From an uncultured Coprococcus sp. (lineage in GTDB: Bacteria > Bacillota > Clostridia > Lachnospirales > Lachnospiraceae), in NCBI GenBank assembly GCA_900548315.1, contig URJU01000003.1, positions 1 to 36,273 on the forward strand: a stretch of DNA of 36,273 nt, written 5' to 3'. The first letter of the stretch is position 1. The number at the start of each line of letters is the position of its first letter. The position numbers and the translations under genes are program-made. This document shows positions 1 to 7,838 of this stretch, in pieces. A model generated the notes under the pieces. The model worked only from the letters and a program-made list of their open reading frames with translations, searched no databases and was not told the origin of the DNA.

Positions 1-443
1 GATAAAAACCATCCAACACCATTAAATGTAAAATAATATTTAGGGAACCACGACTGTAATAACAATATGCTCTTACATAAATGCGTAACCGGTACCGTTA
101 ATTTACTATAATTTTGCGTTACAATATACTTAGCTATTCCTGAATAACTTACAGTAATTAATGTTGTTGTAATATAAAGTGGATAAATTTTCTTTACTTT
201 CCCACTTAAATATGAACCTATTTCCCGCGGTGTACATTTTATTTCATTTTGTAATGCCGAATAACCGGTTACAGCTCCGCTTAACATAAAAAAGAACGCA
301 ACTCCATTTGCCGCTCCATTTTCGCGAGGTAAAAACGGTAATGACCAGTCATCTGCATGCCACAAAAATATAAATAAAAATGCTAAAAATCTCAGAAACT
401 GTAATTGTTCAGCCCTATTTCTGTTTTTCTCTGTTATTGCCAT
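1..443 (-). CDS. Acyltransferase-3 (OafA-like) membrane protein, 5' part only
   Basis: This frame is open from an ATG at 443 to the window edge, giving about 147 residues with no stop, so the C-terminal part lies outside. The start is supported by a GAGGGGG ribosome site six bases upstream. The protein begins with a charged stretch ending RAEQLQFLRFLAFLFIFLWH, where the first membrane helix carries the histidine typical of acyltransferase-3 family helix 1. An FFFMLSGAVTGY segment and a GVGWFL segment near residue 145 are also characteristic. Members of this family O-acylate cell-surface sugars or peptidoglycan-linked polymers in the membrane. The segment is visibly richer in A+T than the genes next to it, and 14 of its 18 leucine codons are TTA, suggesting a recently acquired surface-modification gene. 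The family call is good; the substrate is unknown. Confidence 0.8.
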   Translation of the reverse strand, partial: MAITEKNRNRAEQLQFLRFLAFLFIFLWHADDWSLPFLPRENGAANGVAFFFMLSGAVTGYSALQNEIKCTPREIGSYLSGKVKKIYPLYITTTLITVSYSGIAKYIVTQNYSKLTVPVTHLCKSILLLQSWFPKYYFTFNGVGWFL

Positions 444-490
444 AAATATCCCCCTCATACTATTTATATCAATTTTTCATTGAATAAATA

Positions 491-1429
491 TTAGTTATGC
501 AGCCTTCTTATCATCTTAAATATCACAGAATTCTGGTATATCATCGGAGAATTCTGACAATAGAATATGATTCCATCTGTAGGCGCATATATATCTGTGG
601 TATTCTCACCTGTCATCGGGTTGATGATGTTGGCTATAATGTCGCCTCTAACCACCTCATCCCCCGGCTCCACAAGTTTCTTGAAAAAGCCCGCCGCATG
701 CTCTGATCTGATGCTGAGCAGATCCTCCTCATCAAGGATCGTTGATATGTAGCCGGCGTGGCAGTTGTACCTTATCACGCCCATACGCGTCAGAAATCTG
801 AGCACTGATGATACCGCCTGGCTTGCACTCTCACCGTTAATCGTGTCCGTGACACCCGAATACACCGAAAACGCATCTGTTCCGCGCATCTGCCAGTTAT
901 AATTCAGTGTTGCCCTGTCATATGAACGCGGCTCCGCTGTGAGCACATACGGCATACCAAACTGGTTTGCAAGACTGTTGCTCTGTCTGCCCGTCTCAAC
1001 CATGCGAACATGTGGAATGAACTCACCATCCATGTAAAAACTTGCAAACTGTATCCCGTATGCATAACCAGTAACCTTCTCCATGACCGCAGCCGCGATA
1101 CGGCTTGTAGCCTGTCCCTCCGGATTGCCCGGAAAAGATCTGTTTATATCTGAATTGTCTGTTATCCAGTATTTTTTACCAACATTAAATGAGCTGTAAT
1201 TGAGAGATGGAATGAGCAGTATCTGCTTTCCCGACACTATGGCTCCCCGCTCCTCGAGCTCACTTAGTTTCTTTGCAAGAAGAGAACATATGTAAAGCTG
1301 CTGAAATTCATTTCCTCGCATCGCACCAACTATGCATGCAGTCTTCTCTCCGCTCCCATATGAGAATCCTTGTATCTCATATTCGCCTCTGTAGGCTGTA
1401 TTCATCGAATATATGATTTCTTTATTCAT
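491..1429 (-). CDS. AstE/AspA-family (M14-like) protein lacking zinc histidines, probable pseudoenzyme
   Basis: This 312-residue protein of the succinylglutamate desuccinylase/aspartoacylase family is a tandem paralogue of the gene just upstream. I chose the ATG at 1429 because a GGAGGT site precedes it; a longer in-frame start at 1456 lacks support and lies inside the previous gene. The two genes overlap by 8 bases (ATGAATAA), implying translational coupling. Ungapped alignment by eye shows the motif GIHGDE of the neighbour replaced by AMRGNE, and DVHSS replaced by QFASF. Both zinc-binding histidines are therefore lost, while the first glutamate, the DINRSFPG motif and the later glutamate (TAEP) remain. 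The C-terminal barrel-like domain, ending about PTDGIIFYCQNSPMI, is intact. Seen: loss of ligands. Inferred: a non-catalytic or metal-independent partner, possibly forming a heteromer with its neighbour. Substrate unknown. Confidence 0.75.
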   Translation of the reverse strand: MNKEIIYSMNTAYRGEYEIQGFSYGSGEKTACIVGAMRGNEFQQLYICSLLAKKLSELEERGAIVSGKQILLIPSLNYSSFNVGKKYWITDNSDINRSFPGNPEGQATSRIAAAVMEKVTGYAYGIQFASFYMDGEFIPHVRMVETGRQSNSLANQFGMPYVLTAEPRSYDRATLNYNWQMRGTDAFSVYSGVTDTINGESASQAVSSVLRFLTRMGVIRYNCHAGYISTILDEEDLLSIRSEHAAGFFKKLVEPGDEVVRGDIIANIINPMTGENTTDIYAPTDGIIFYCQNSPMIYQNSVIFKMIRRLHN

Positions 1430-2360
1430 GCGCACCTCCGAATATACGGGCAACAAGCGAGCCCTCTTCTATGACCGGATATTCTCTGAGTGAGAACACG
1501 ATTCCATTTCTCGGAGACCTGATAGTTTCTTCAACCGAGCCTGTTAGGACATTCACGATCCTGCCTATTATCTCCCCCTGTTGGATATACTCTGAATGCT
1601 TTGCAACCGGAAGGAATATGCCACTGCTCTCCGCATTGACAAATTCCACATCCTTGTCCTTTGCGAATTTGGGCTTGTGCATAACTTCAACTTCACCCTG
1701 CCATATCCCCATCTTTTTCATAAGGGAGAACAGGCCATCCACTATCTGATTGGAATAGTCATAGTCTATCTTGAGGGCAACTCCTGACTCTACCACCATA
1801 CTCTTGACGCCTGCCTCGTTCAACGCATGTGCAAGACTTCCCTCCATGACGGTGGATGACGGATGTATCCACACAACATCGACATTCATGCAGGCTGCAT
1901 ATGGTGCCACATCGGATGCCACATCAGAATTTACTCTCACCTGAGGAATCTCCTTGATATACACACTGCTTGAATGTACATCAATACATATATCAGCCCC
2001 CTCTATATCCTTCATAACCTTCGCCGCAGTATACTCACCCACGGTTCCGTCCTTTGAACCTGGGAACAGTGTGTTCATATCAATATCAAATACAGGTACA
2101 TCCCTGTACTGAGCCTCAAGCCCCATAGGATTGATAAATGGGTACACATCGACTATTCCCGTCAGCTTATCAAAATCTTTCTTTATCCTTCTTATAAGCT
2201 CATAGCAAATGTACTGTCCGGCAACCTCATCCCCATGAATACCCGAAACAATACAAAGCCTTTTCTCCTTTCCCGTTGGAAAGTCCGGTGCAAGGTGATT
2301 CTTCTTCACCTTCATAACCTCTCCTATCAGCATATTTGCTGAAACAACTGTCTCTATCAT
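1422..2360 (-). CDS. Succinylglutamate desuccinylase/aspartoacylase-family zinc hydrolase
   Basis: This 312-residue AstE/AspA-type member of the M14-like zinc hydrolases removes an acyl group or cleaves an amide bond on small amino-acid derivatives. The zinc site is complete: H42 and E45 in GIHGDE, H129 in IDVHSS, and the catalytic glutamate E191 in VVESG. The DMNTLFPG segment (about residues 94-101) matches the substrate-binding DxNRxFPG region but with T in place of the usual arginine. A C-terminal all-beta domain (about 230-312) resembling a biotinyl/lipoyl fold is typical of the family. It is the first gene of a two-gene unit with its inactive-looking paralogue and overlaps it by 8 bases. 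There is no arginine-succinyltransferase gene cluster nearby, so the classical AST pathway role is not supported. Peptide-like or acyl-amino-acid substrates remain possible. Confidence 0.8.
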   Translation of the reverse strand: MIETVVSANMLIGEVMKVKKNHLAPDFPTGKEKRLCIVSGIHGDEVAGQYICYELIRRIKKDFDKLTGIVDVYPFINPMGLEAQYRDVPVFDIDMNTLFPGSKDGTVGEYTAAKVMKDIEGADICIDVHSSSVYIKEIPQVRVNSDVASDVAPYAACMNVDVVWIHPSSTVMEGSLAHALNEAGVKSMVVESGVALKIDYDYSNQIVDGLFSLMKKMGIWQGEVEVMHKPKFAKDKDVEFVNAESSGIFLPVAKHSEYIQQGEIIGRIVNVLTGSVEETIRSPRNGIVFSLREYPVIEEGSLVARIFGGAHE

Positions 2361-2446
2361 ATCTTAACCACCCACTATGTTTGTATCATCTGTCCATCAT
2401 CTTAATTCTATAGCACGGTCTTTTCACCGTCCCAGGTGCAAACATA

Positions 2447-2478
2447 AAGAGCAGGGTACTTTTGCGTAACCTGCTCTT
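2447..2478 (-). other. Hairpin between spo0A and the AstE-like pair (terminator or leader stem-loop)
   Basis: A 13-base-pair inverted repeat (AAGAGCAGGTTAC paired with GTACCCTGCTCTT on the minus strand, one mismatch, short loop) lies downstream of spo0A. The base run after it (TATGTTTG) is only weakly U-rich, so efficiency as an intrinsic terminator is doubtful. It also sits just downstream of a good promoter candidate at 2494-2522, so it may instead be a 5' leader structure of the AstE-like operon. Confidence 0.5.
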
Positions 2479-2493
2479 CATTGTACCTATATT

Positions 2494-2522
2494 ATTATAC
2501 CTTACCAGGGTTCGTTCTTCAA
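2494..2522 (-). promoter_or_regulatory. Candidate sigma-A promoter for the AstE-like pair
   Basis: On the minus strand there is TTGAAG (2522-2517), a 17-base spacer, and TATAAT (2499-2494). Predicted transcription would begin near 2487, about 125 bases ahead of the start codon at 2360, and would pass through the hairpin at 2447-2478. The -35 element lies within a second small inverted repeat (CAGGGTT/AACCCTG, 2506-2527). Confidence 0.5.
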
Positions 2523-2564
2523 CCCTGACTGTTCCATCAAAATACCTCTCACCTCTGTATATGT

Positions 2565-3377
2565 CTATGCTCTCTTTTTATACTCTATCCTAAGCTTGTC
2601 CGCAATCAGTGCTATGAACTCCGAGTTGGTCGGTTTTCCCTTTCCTGCATTGACAGTATAGCCAAAAAGATCATTTATCGTATCGATCTGTCCCCTGCTC
2701 CACGCCACCTCTATAGCATGTCTTATGGCTCTCTCCACACTGGATGATGTGGTCTTGTATTTCTTTGCAATAGTCGGATATAAGAGCTTTGTTATGTAAT
2801 TGAGCATATTCACATCATGCACCGCCATGATGATTCCCTCTCTTATATACTGATATCCCTTAATATTTGCCGGAATACCTATATCTCTTATGATATCCGT
2901 CACATCGCTTTCTATTGTATTGTCTATTCTGTGATTCAGATTTTTCTCCGTAAGACATGTCAGGTTATCCGTAATGTCTACGCTGCTCTCCTGTTTTTTT
3001 ATATACATCTGTCTGAGTCTTGCAACCAGCTGAACCGGGTTGTAAGGCTTCAATATGTAATATGTGGCACCCATTTCAAAGGCGCATCTTATCAGTCTCT
3101 GCGATGACACCGATGTCAGCACGACAAATGTTGTATCTTTGTACTCAGGAAGTTCACTTATATGCTCCATGACACCCAGCCCATCGATGCCTGTGAGACA
3201 TATATCAAGAATCACTATGTCCGGCTTGTTTATCTTTATCGATTCTATCGCCTCGTCTCCTGTACTGACCATATCTACTACTCTCATCTCATCTCTTGAT
3301 GCATATGTGGCTATCTGTTTTGCTATCTGTGTGCTGTCGCCGTCAGCTATTACAATGTTAAACCCTTTGTCTCCCAT
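2565..3377 (-). CDS. spo0A: Sporulation master regulator Spo0A
   Basis: This 270-residue response regulator is the phosphorelay end point that commits Firmicutes to sporulation and binds 0A boxes as a phosphorylated dimer. The receiver (1-125) has an ADGD acidic pocket at 11-14, the phospho-acceptor D58 in ILDIC, T88 in VLTSV and K110 in ILKP, so it appears functional. After a linker, the Spo0A-specific DNA-binding domain (about 155-270) contains the diagnostic recognition region VERAIRHAIEVAWSRG and the NDLFGYTV and KPTNSEF segments. ATG at 3377 is preceded by AGGGAGAT. It is expressed from its own sigma-A promoter at 3444-3472. Its position after spoIVB is the classical location, except that a second Spo0A-like gene and a SulP gene lie between them. 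Confidence 0.97.
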   Translation of the reverse strand: MGDKGFNIVIADGDSTQIAKQIATYASRDEMRVVDMVSTGDEAIESIKINKPDIVILDICLTGIDGLGVMEHISELPEYKDTTFVVLTSVSSQRLIRCAFEMGATYYILKPYNPVQLVARLRQMYIKKQESSVDITDNLTCLTEKNLNHRIDNTIESDVTDIIRDIGIPANIKGYQYIREGIIMAVHDVNMLNYITKLLYPTIAKKYKTTSSSVERAIRHAIEVAWSRGQIDTINDLFGYTVNAGKGKPTNSEFIALIADKLRIEYKKRA

Positions 3378-3443
3378 AATATCTCCCTTGTTATGTATAA
3401 AAAATTTATTCAGTCATTAGCGCTACTCCTGTTTTCAGTTAGA

Positions 3444-3472
3444 ATAATATTAAAACCGATGTATTTTGTCAA
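3444..3472 (-). promoter_or_regulatory. Sigma-A promoter of spo0A
   Basis: The minus strand carries TTGACA (3472-3467), exactly 17 bases, then TATTAT (3449-3444). Transcription should begin near 3437, about 60 bases before the spo0A ATG. The position between the two spo0A-type genes means the canonical copy can be expressed independently of the paralogue. TTGTCAAAA lies about 40 bases upstream on the same strand; it resembles a 0A box (TTGTCGAA) but has a mismatch, so autoregulation is only a suggestion. Confidence 0.8.
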
Positions 3473-3526
3473 GTGTTTTTGGTATCATTTTTAATATCAT
3501 ATTTTTTGACAATTTTTTCAAACACC

Positions 3527-4324
3527 TTATCCGGCATTTCGCATCTTGGCGTCAAGCCTTATTTTATCAGCGATGAGTGCCACAAATTCAGAATTAGTAG
3601 GCTTGCCTTTTCCCGCACTCACTGTATATCCAAAAAGGTCATTTATAGTCTCAACCCTTCCACGGCTCCACGCCACCTCTATGGCATGTCTTATTGCTCT
3701 CTCAACCCTTGACGCAGTTGTACCATACATCTCCGCTATAGTAGGGTAGAGCTGCTTTGTTATGGAATTCAATATGTCCATATCACCAACAGCAATTATT
3801 ATCGCACTTCTCAAATACTGATATCCTTTTATATGCGCCGGCACGCCAATCTCATGGATTATATTTGTGACTGTTGTCTCCAATATTTCATTATCATGGC
3901 TCTCCTTTTTGAACAGTAGTTCCGTATTGCTGCCTCTGCCCTTTACGGCCTCATCAAGCACATCCCTCACGTTCTGTTCCTCATATGGCTGTTCGAGCAC
4001 TCTGAGTACAGCTTTTTCTCTGACCATTGAAAACAGAAACTCCAGGTAATTTCTGTGCTTTCTCGATGAACATATCACTATCCTGGTATTTTTTAGATTT
4101 TTATTTTTCACAAGCAAATCAACTACCTCCGGAATATCTGTTCCGGCTATAACCTCATCTACTATCAGGATATCCGGTCTGCACTCCGATATCTGTTTTA
4201 ACGCATTTTCCCCTTTTTCACAGCATCCTGCATATTCATAGTCTTTAAAATTACTTATTATGTTCTTTAGCTGCTCAATTTCTCTTTTGTCATGTTTTAC
4301 CATCATAACCTTAACATGACCCAT
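3527..4324 (-). CDS. Spo0A paralogue with degraded receiver domain
   Basis: This 265-residue protein is very similar to the adjacent Spo0A in its C-terminal DNA-binding domain, including an identical VERAIRHAIEVAWSRG recognition region and shared NDLFGYTV and GKGKPTNSEF blocks. The N-terminal receiver has diverged strongly. The acidic pair is VKHDK rather than ADD/ADGD, D56 (IVDEV) is kept, the conserved Thr is replaced by Ser (CSS, S86), and the invariant lysine before proline is lost (VLEQPY, E111/Q112). Family knowledge says the lysine is needed for phosphorylation-coupled switching, so I infer a regulator with altered or no phosphorylation control acting at the same DNA sites. ATG at 4324 follows an AAAGGAG site. 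It lies between sulP and spo0A. It may be an antagonist, a constitutive activator, or a responder to a different signal. Confidence 0.85.
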   Translation of the reverse strand: MGHVKVMMVKHDKREIEQLKNIISNFKDYEYAGCCEKGENALKQISECRPDILIVDEVIAGTDIPEVVDLLVKNKNLKNTRIVICSSRKHRNYLEFLFSMVREKAVLRVLEQPYEEQNVRDVLDEAVKGRGSNTELLFKKESHDNEILETTVTNIIHEIGVPAHIKGYQYLRSAIIIAVGDMDILNSITKQLYPTIAEMYGTTASRVERAIRHAIEVAWSRGRVETINDLFGYTVSAGKGKPTNSEFVALIADKIRLDAKMRNAG

Positions 4325-4422
4325 GCTATACTCCTTTCACTTTGCTGTTATTTCACTTGTTTTATTATATATAATCCAGCATTTGTTGGGAATATATAGA
4401 ACTTCGCAAGTTACGACAGCAA

Positions 4423-6519
4423 TCATTCCTTTTCACGAAGTTTCATGACTACCTCGTAAGCTGCCGGATTGTGTTTCTTAAGTCTCTCATCCATTCTCAG
4501 ACGTCTAGCCTTGTACCTCTCCACAAATTCAGGATGTTCGCTCTCAAGCCTCTCATACAGTTGTCTTCTTCTTCTCTCTATGTGTTCAGCAATCTTATTC
4601 TCATCCTCGCCGGTCACTCTCACTATCTCCTCAATATGGGACTCCATGTGTTCGAGCCACTCATCCTCATCCTGAATATCCATCTGACTCCAAAATCCCG
4701 ACATTACCTGTTCCATATCAGCACCCTTTTTCATACTTCTTATGGACTCCTGTATATGTCTTTCTATCACATCCTCAGCGTCATCTCCAAATGCCCACAC
4801 AAGTTCCTGTACCATAGTGTCGGTTCTCTTTCGCCTGATATCGTGGTAGCTGTTATGCACTCCCACCAATGGATACGGACTTTCAAGGTCACAATCAGCC
4901 AGTGCCCTCTCTATGGTCTGCCTCACACTGCCATTTTCAATGAGATCACCCAGCCCAAGTTTTCTCAGCTGAACGTTCAGCTGTCCTATATGCTCTGTTA
5001 TGTACAGTTTCACACCCATGTCACTCAGCGTATCATACATTATACGGAGAGTCTTTGCCGCAGTGACATCTACACTTCCTATAGCGGAGGCATCCACTAT
5101 AACTGCCTTTGTATCGTCATCCACCGCATCCATGATATCCTTTTGGAACGTGGAAATATTTGCAAAGAACAGGTTGCTGCTAAACCTGTAAATCACAACA
5201 TGCTGTATAGGGTACGCATGCTTGAACTTTTCAAGAGCAAGAAATTCCCCATGTCCAGGCACAAGTCCAAGAAAATTCCTTGGCGGATCTGCAGCCCTCT
5301 TTATAACCGCTACAAATGACAAGATCATTCCTATAAGCACACCGTTGATAGTCCCGAGCAGCAGTACACCAAAAAACGCACCACAGAATATGTAAAATTC
5401 TACCTTGCTGACCTTCCACAACCTTACCGCAAGATCAAATTCCATTGCACTGCAGAGCGCAGATATAACGATCGCCGTGAGCACCGGGACAGGGAGGTAA
5501 CCTATGAACCCCGTAGCACATGACAGTATAATGATCATTACTACCCCAGCTGTTATTCCTGTGAGCTGAGTCCTTCCCCCATACTGTTCATTCATGGTAG
5601 TTCTTGACACCGAACCGTTTATCGGACAACATCCTGTAAATGCCGCCGCCAAATTTGCTGCGCCAAAGGCAAGGAGTTCCTGGTTATCATCTATCTTATA
5701 TCTGTTCTTCTGTGCAAAGTTATTCTCGGCAAGAAGTGTCTCCGCCATGATCACTACTGCAACTGACAAACTAACTGTGAGTATATTGGGCAGCATCCTC
5801 ACATCGGTCTGCGGCAAAATAAATGACGGAAGTCCTTTGTCCACCTCCGACAGACACACAATCCCATACTTATCCATGTCTATAACGCATGACACGACCG
5901 CCCCTGCTGCCATGACACATATTGCCATCGGAAACTTAGGAATTATGCGTCTTGACGCAAAAAGTATGACGAGAGCCACAGCACCCATGATTATAGACGG
6001 CACATTCGCATGTTTCACAGTTGCTGCAATATTCTCAGTCAATTCAAAAAGCTCTCCAGTCCCTGCCCCGGCACCGTATAGTTTCGGTATCTGCATCAAT
6101 ACTATCGTGGCACATATTCCCGATATAAATCCTCCCATAACAGGTGTAGATATGTAGTTTACCAATTTTCCCGCCTTGAACAGAAAAAATACAATCAGCC
6201 AGATTGCCGTAAAGAATGTTATCACAGGAACTATCCGCAACGCGTCCTCAGTTCCAGGAGTTACCCCCATTGAGACAAGTGCAGCCCCCACAAGAGCCGC
6301 AGGGGCTGCGTCAACTCCAAATATAAACTGCCTTGATGTGGACAAAAATCCAAACATGATTATAGGCAGCACGGAACCGTAAAGTCCGTACACCGCCGGC
6401 AGTCCCGCTATCTGCGCATACCCCATTGATATAGGTATTGACACCGCCGCTATAATGACTCCCGTGAAAATGTCCGGGACGATATTCTCTTTTTTGTAAT
6501 TTCTCAATGTGTGACACAA
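4423..6519 (-). CDS. SulP-family anion transporter with STAS domain and long charged C-terminal extension
   Basis: This is a SLC26/SulP transporter, typically moving sulfate, bicarbonate or other anions across the cytoplasmic membrane. Residues about 10-410 form the multi-helix core, with the YGLYGSVLP and GSVSRTTMNEQYGGRTQLTG signatures. A STAS domain follows (about 436-545; VIVDASAIGSVD). Residues 546-698 are an unusual extension rich in Glu, Lys and Arg, largely helical in appearance. The listed start is a TTG at 6519. An in-frame ATT at 6540 lies better positioned behind the AAGGGGGAAGG ribosome site and would give a family-like N-terminus (KVSKVSLCHTLRNYKKEN); no ATG or GTG exists before the upstream stop. 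It sits between spoIVB and the spo0A paralogue, not a standard neighbour there. Transported ion unknown. Confidence 0.88.
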   Translation of the reverse strand: MCHTLRNYKKENIVPDIFTGVIIAAVSIPISMGYAQIAGLPAVYGLYGSVLPIIMFGFLSTSRQFIFGVDAAPAALVGAALVSMGVTPGTEDALRIVPVITFFTAIWLIVFFLFKAGKLVNYISTPVMGGFISGICATIVLMQIPKLYGAGAGTGELFELTENIAATVKHANVPSIIMGAVALVILFASRRIIPKFPMAICVMAAGAVVSCVIDMDKYGIVCLSEVDKGLPSFILPQTDVRMLPNILTVSLSVAVVIMAETLLAENNFAQKNRYKIDDNQELLAFGAANLAAAFTGCCPINGSVSRTTMNEQYGGRTQLTGITAGVVMIIILSCATGFIGYLPVPVLTAIVISALCSAMEFDLAVRLWKVSKVEFYIFCGAFFGVLLLGTINGVLIGMILSFVAVIKRAADPPRNFLGLVPGHGEFLALEKFKHAYPIQHVVIYRFSSNLFFANISTFQKDIMDAVDDDTKAVIVDASAIGSVDVTAAKTLRIMYDTLSDMGVKLYITEHIGQLNVQLRKLGLGDLIENGSVRQTIERALADCDLESPYPLVGVHNSYHDIRRKRTDTMVQELVWAFGDDAEDVIERHIQESIRSMKKGADMEQVMSGFWSQMDIQDEDEWLEHMESHIEEIVRVTGEDENKIAEHIERRRRQLYERLESEHPEFVERYKARRLRMDERLKKHNPAAYEVVMKLREKE

Positions 6520-6619
6520 TGAAACTTTTGAAACTTTAATAGGTCCTTCCCCCTTGCTGTCGTCGCTTGTTATTTAGATACAATTTTATCCTTTTCAGCA
6601 ATTATTTTCCACTACAATC

Positions 6620-7783
6620 TCACTCCGCCAGCATATTCTCTATAAATATTCCATATCCCCTTGTCGGGTCATTTACAAATACATGTGTGACAGCCCCTAT
6701 GATCTTTCCATCCTGCACGATCGGTGAGCCGGACATCCCCTGGACCACTCCTCCGGTAAGCTCCAGAAGATTGCTGTCTGTAACATGAAATTCTATATTC
6801 TTATCCGCTGCATCACTGTCCACAATCTCTATATCTATCTCATACTTGCTGAGTGTGCCATTCATCCTTGAATATATATATGCGCTGCCACTGTGTACTT
6901 CAACGCCTCTGGCAATATACATGCGCTCAGCATCACTGTATTTTGAGCTGCAATACGTCTCATCTAAGTGCCCATATATTCCACTTGAGCTATTGCCGTC
7001 TATTATACCAACAAGAGCCTTTCTGTAGGCTATGCTGCCCTGAAGTCGTCCTGGCTGTTCAGAGTAAGATTTACATATATTCGTGATATTTGTCGTGTAC
7101 ATTCCTCCCGTACTGCATCTCATCATCAGGCCTGTGTCAACATCTGAAACGCTGTGCCCTAGTGCCATAAAGTTATTTTCATCTATAAATGTTATAGTGC
7201 CAATCCCAGATACATCATCCTTAACCCACGCGCCAAGCAGATAATTGCCATTTTCATTTGCCTGAGGTGTCACAGTGTCATGATATGTTTTTCCATCACG
7301 TATATATTCTATATCAAGTGACTTCCCATCACTTGCCGAAACCATACTGAGCAGTTCTGATCGCTTGGATATTGACTTGCCGTTTATACTGGTTATATAG
7401 TCACCGGTCCTTAAAATATCTTCAACCGGACAATAGGACTTTCCTGATACCCCCTTGAAACTACAGACATCAACAACCATCACACCATCCGTCTTCATAT
7501 ATATACCCATCGCCTCACCTGATGGAATAACAGTCCTGCCATATATGTCACTGCCAAAGACCTTACTCTTTTCTTTTACAGTGACAGAATGTTCCCCAAT
7601 GGCAAAACTTGCATTGTAAAAATCTGACCCATCCAAACCGTCAATTTCATCGTCAACGTAATTTTTTGATTTATCATTAGATTTCCTCATTCCATCAGCC
7701 ACAGCACATAAAACAAACAAAACTATTAGGAGCAAAAGATCTGCTACAGTCACCCATAAGATCAACTTTTTACTATTTTTCAT
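6620..7783 (-). CDS. spoIVB: SpoIVB intermembrane signalling serine protease
   Basis: This 387-residue S55-family protease is made in the forespore, secreted into the intermembrane space, and cleaves SpoIVFA/BofA to trigger SpoIVFB processing of pro-sigma-K. An N-terminal membrane anchor spans residues 6-28. A PDZ domain covers about 88-175 (GDYITSINGK). The protease domain follows with H210 in ALGHS and the catalytic serine S351 in GMSGSPI. ATG at 7783 follows a strong AGGAGGAAAGG site. It begins directly after the recN terminator, so it needs its own promoter; a possible sigma-G-type element lies at 7835-7866. It keeps its conserved position after recN. Confidence 0.95.
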   Translation of the reverse strand: MKNSKKLILWVTVADLLLLIVLFVLCAVADGMRKSNDKSKNYVDDEIDGLDGSDFYNASFAIGEHSVTVKEKSKVFGSDIYGRTVIPSGEAMGIYMKTDGVMVVDVCSFKGVSGKSYCPVEDILRTGDYITSINGKSISKRSELLSMVSASDGKSLDIEYIRDGKTYHDTVTPQANENGNYLLGAWVKDDVSGIGTITFIDENNFMALGHSVSDVDTGLMMRCSTGGMYTTNITNICKSYSEQPGRLQGSIAYRKALVGIIDGNSSSGIYGHLDETYCSSKYSDAERMYIARGVEVHSGSAYIYSRMNGTLSKYEIDIEIVDSDAADKNIEFHVTDSNLLELTGGVVQGMSGSPIVQDGKIIGAVTHVFVNDPTRGYGIFIENMLAE

Positions 7784-7798
7784 AATCCTTTCCTCCTG

Positions 7799-7838
7799 AA
7801 AAAAAATAAGAGCAACAGCATCTGCTGTTACTCTTATT
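7799..7838 (-). terminator. Intrinsic terminator after recN
   Basis: A 16-base-pair stem (AATAAGAGTAACAGCA with TGCTGTTGCTCTTATT, one G-U pair, two-base loop) is followed on the minus strand by eight T residues (7806-7799). It ends the asp23-recN operon. The U-tract runs straight into the spoIVB ribosome site. Confidence 0.9.

Noticed and set aside
444..490. Intrinsic terminator after the AstE-like pair
   Set aside because: Only an imperfect all-A/T stem is present, followed by the acyltransferase ribosome site and no clear U-tract.
2379..2440. Possible 19-residue small protein in the AstE-like leader
   Set aside because: No ribosome site precedes it and the codons look random; more likely untranslated leader.
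3490..3515. 0A box upstream of spo0A
   Set aside because: TTGTCAAAA differs from the TTGTCGAA consensus at the key CG step and lies in very AT-rich sequence, so it was not listed as a feature.
4471..5319. 282-residue plus-strand open frame
   Set aside because: It lies wholly antisense to the SulP gene, has no ribosome site and shows no recognisable domain.
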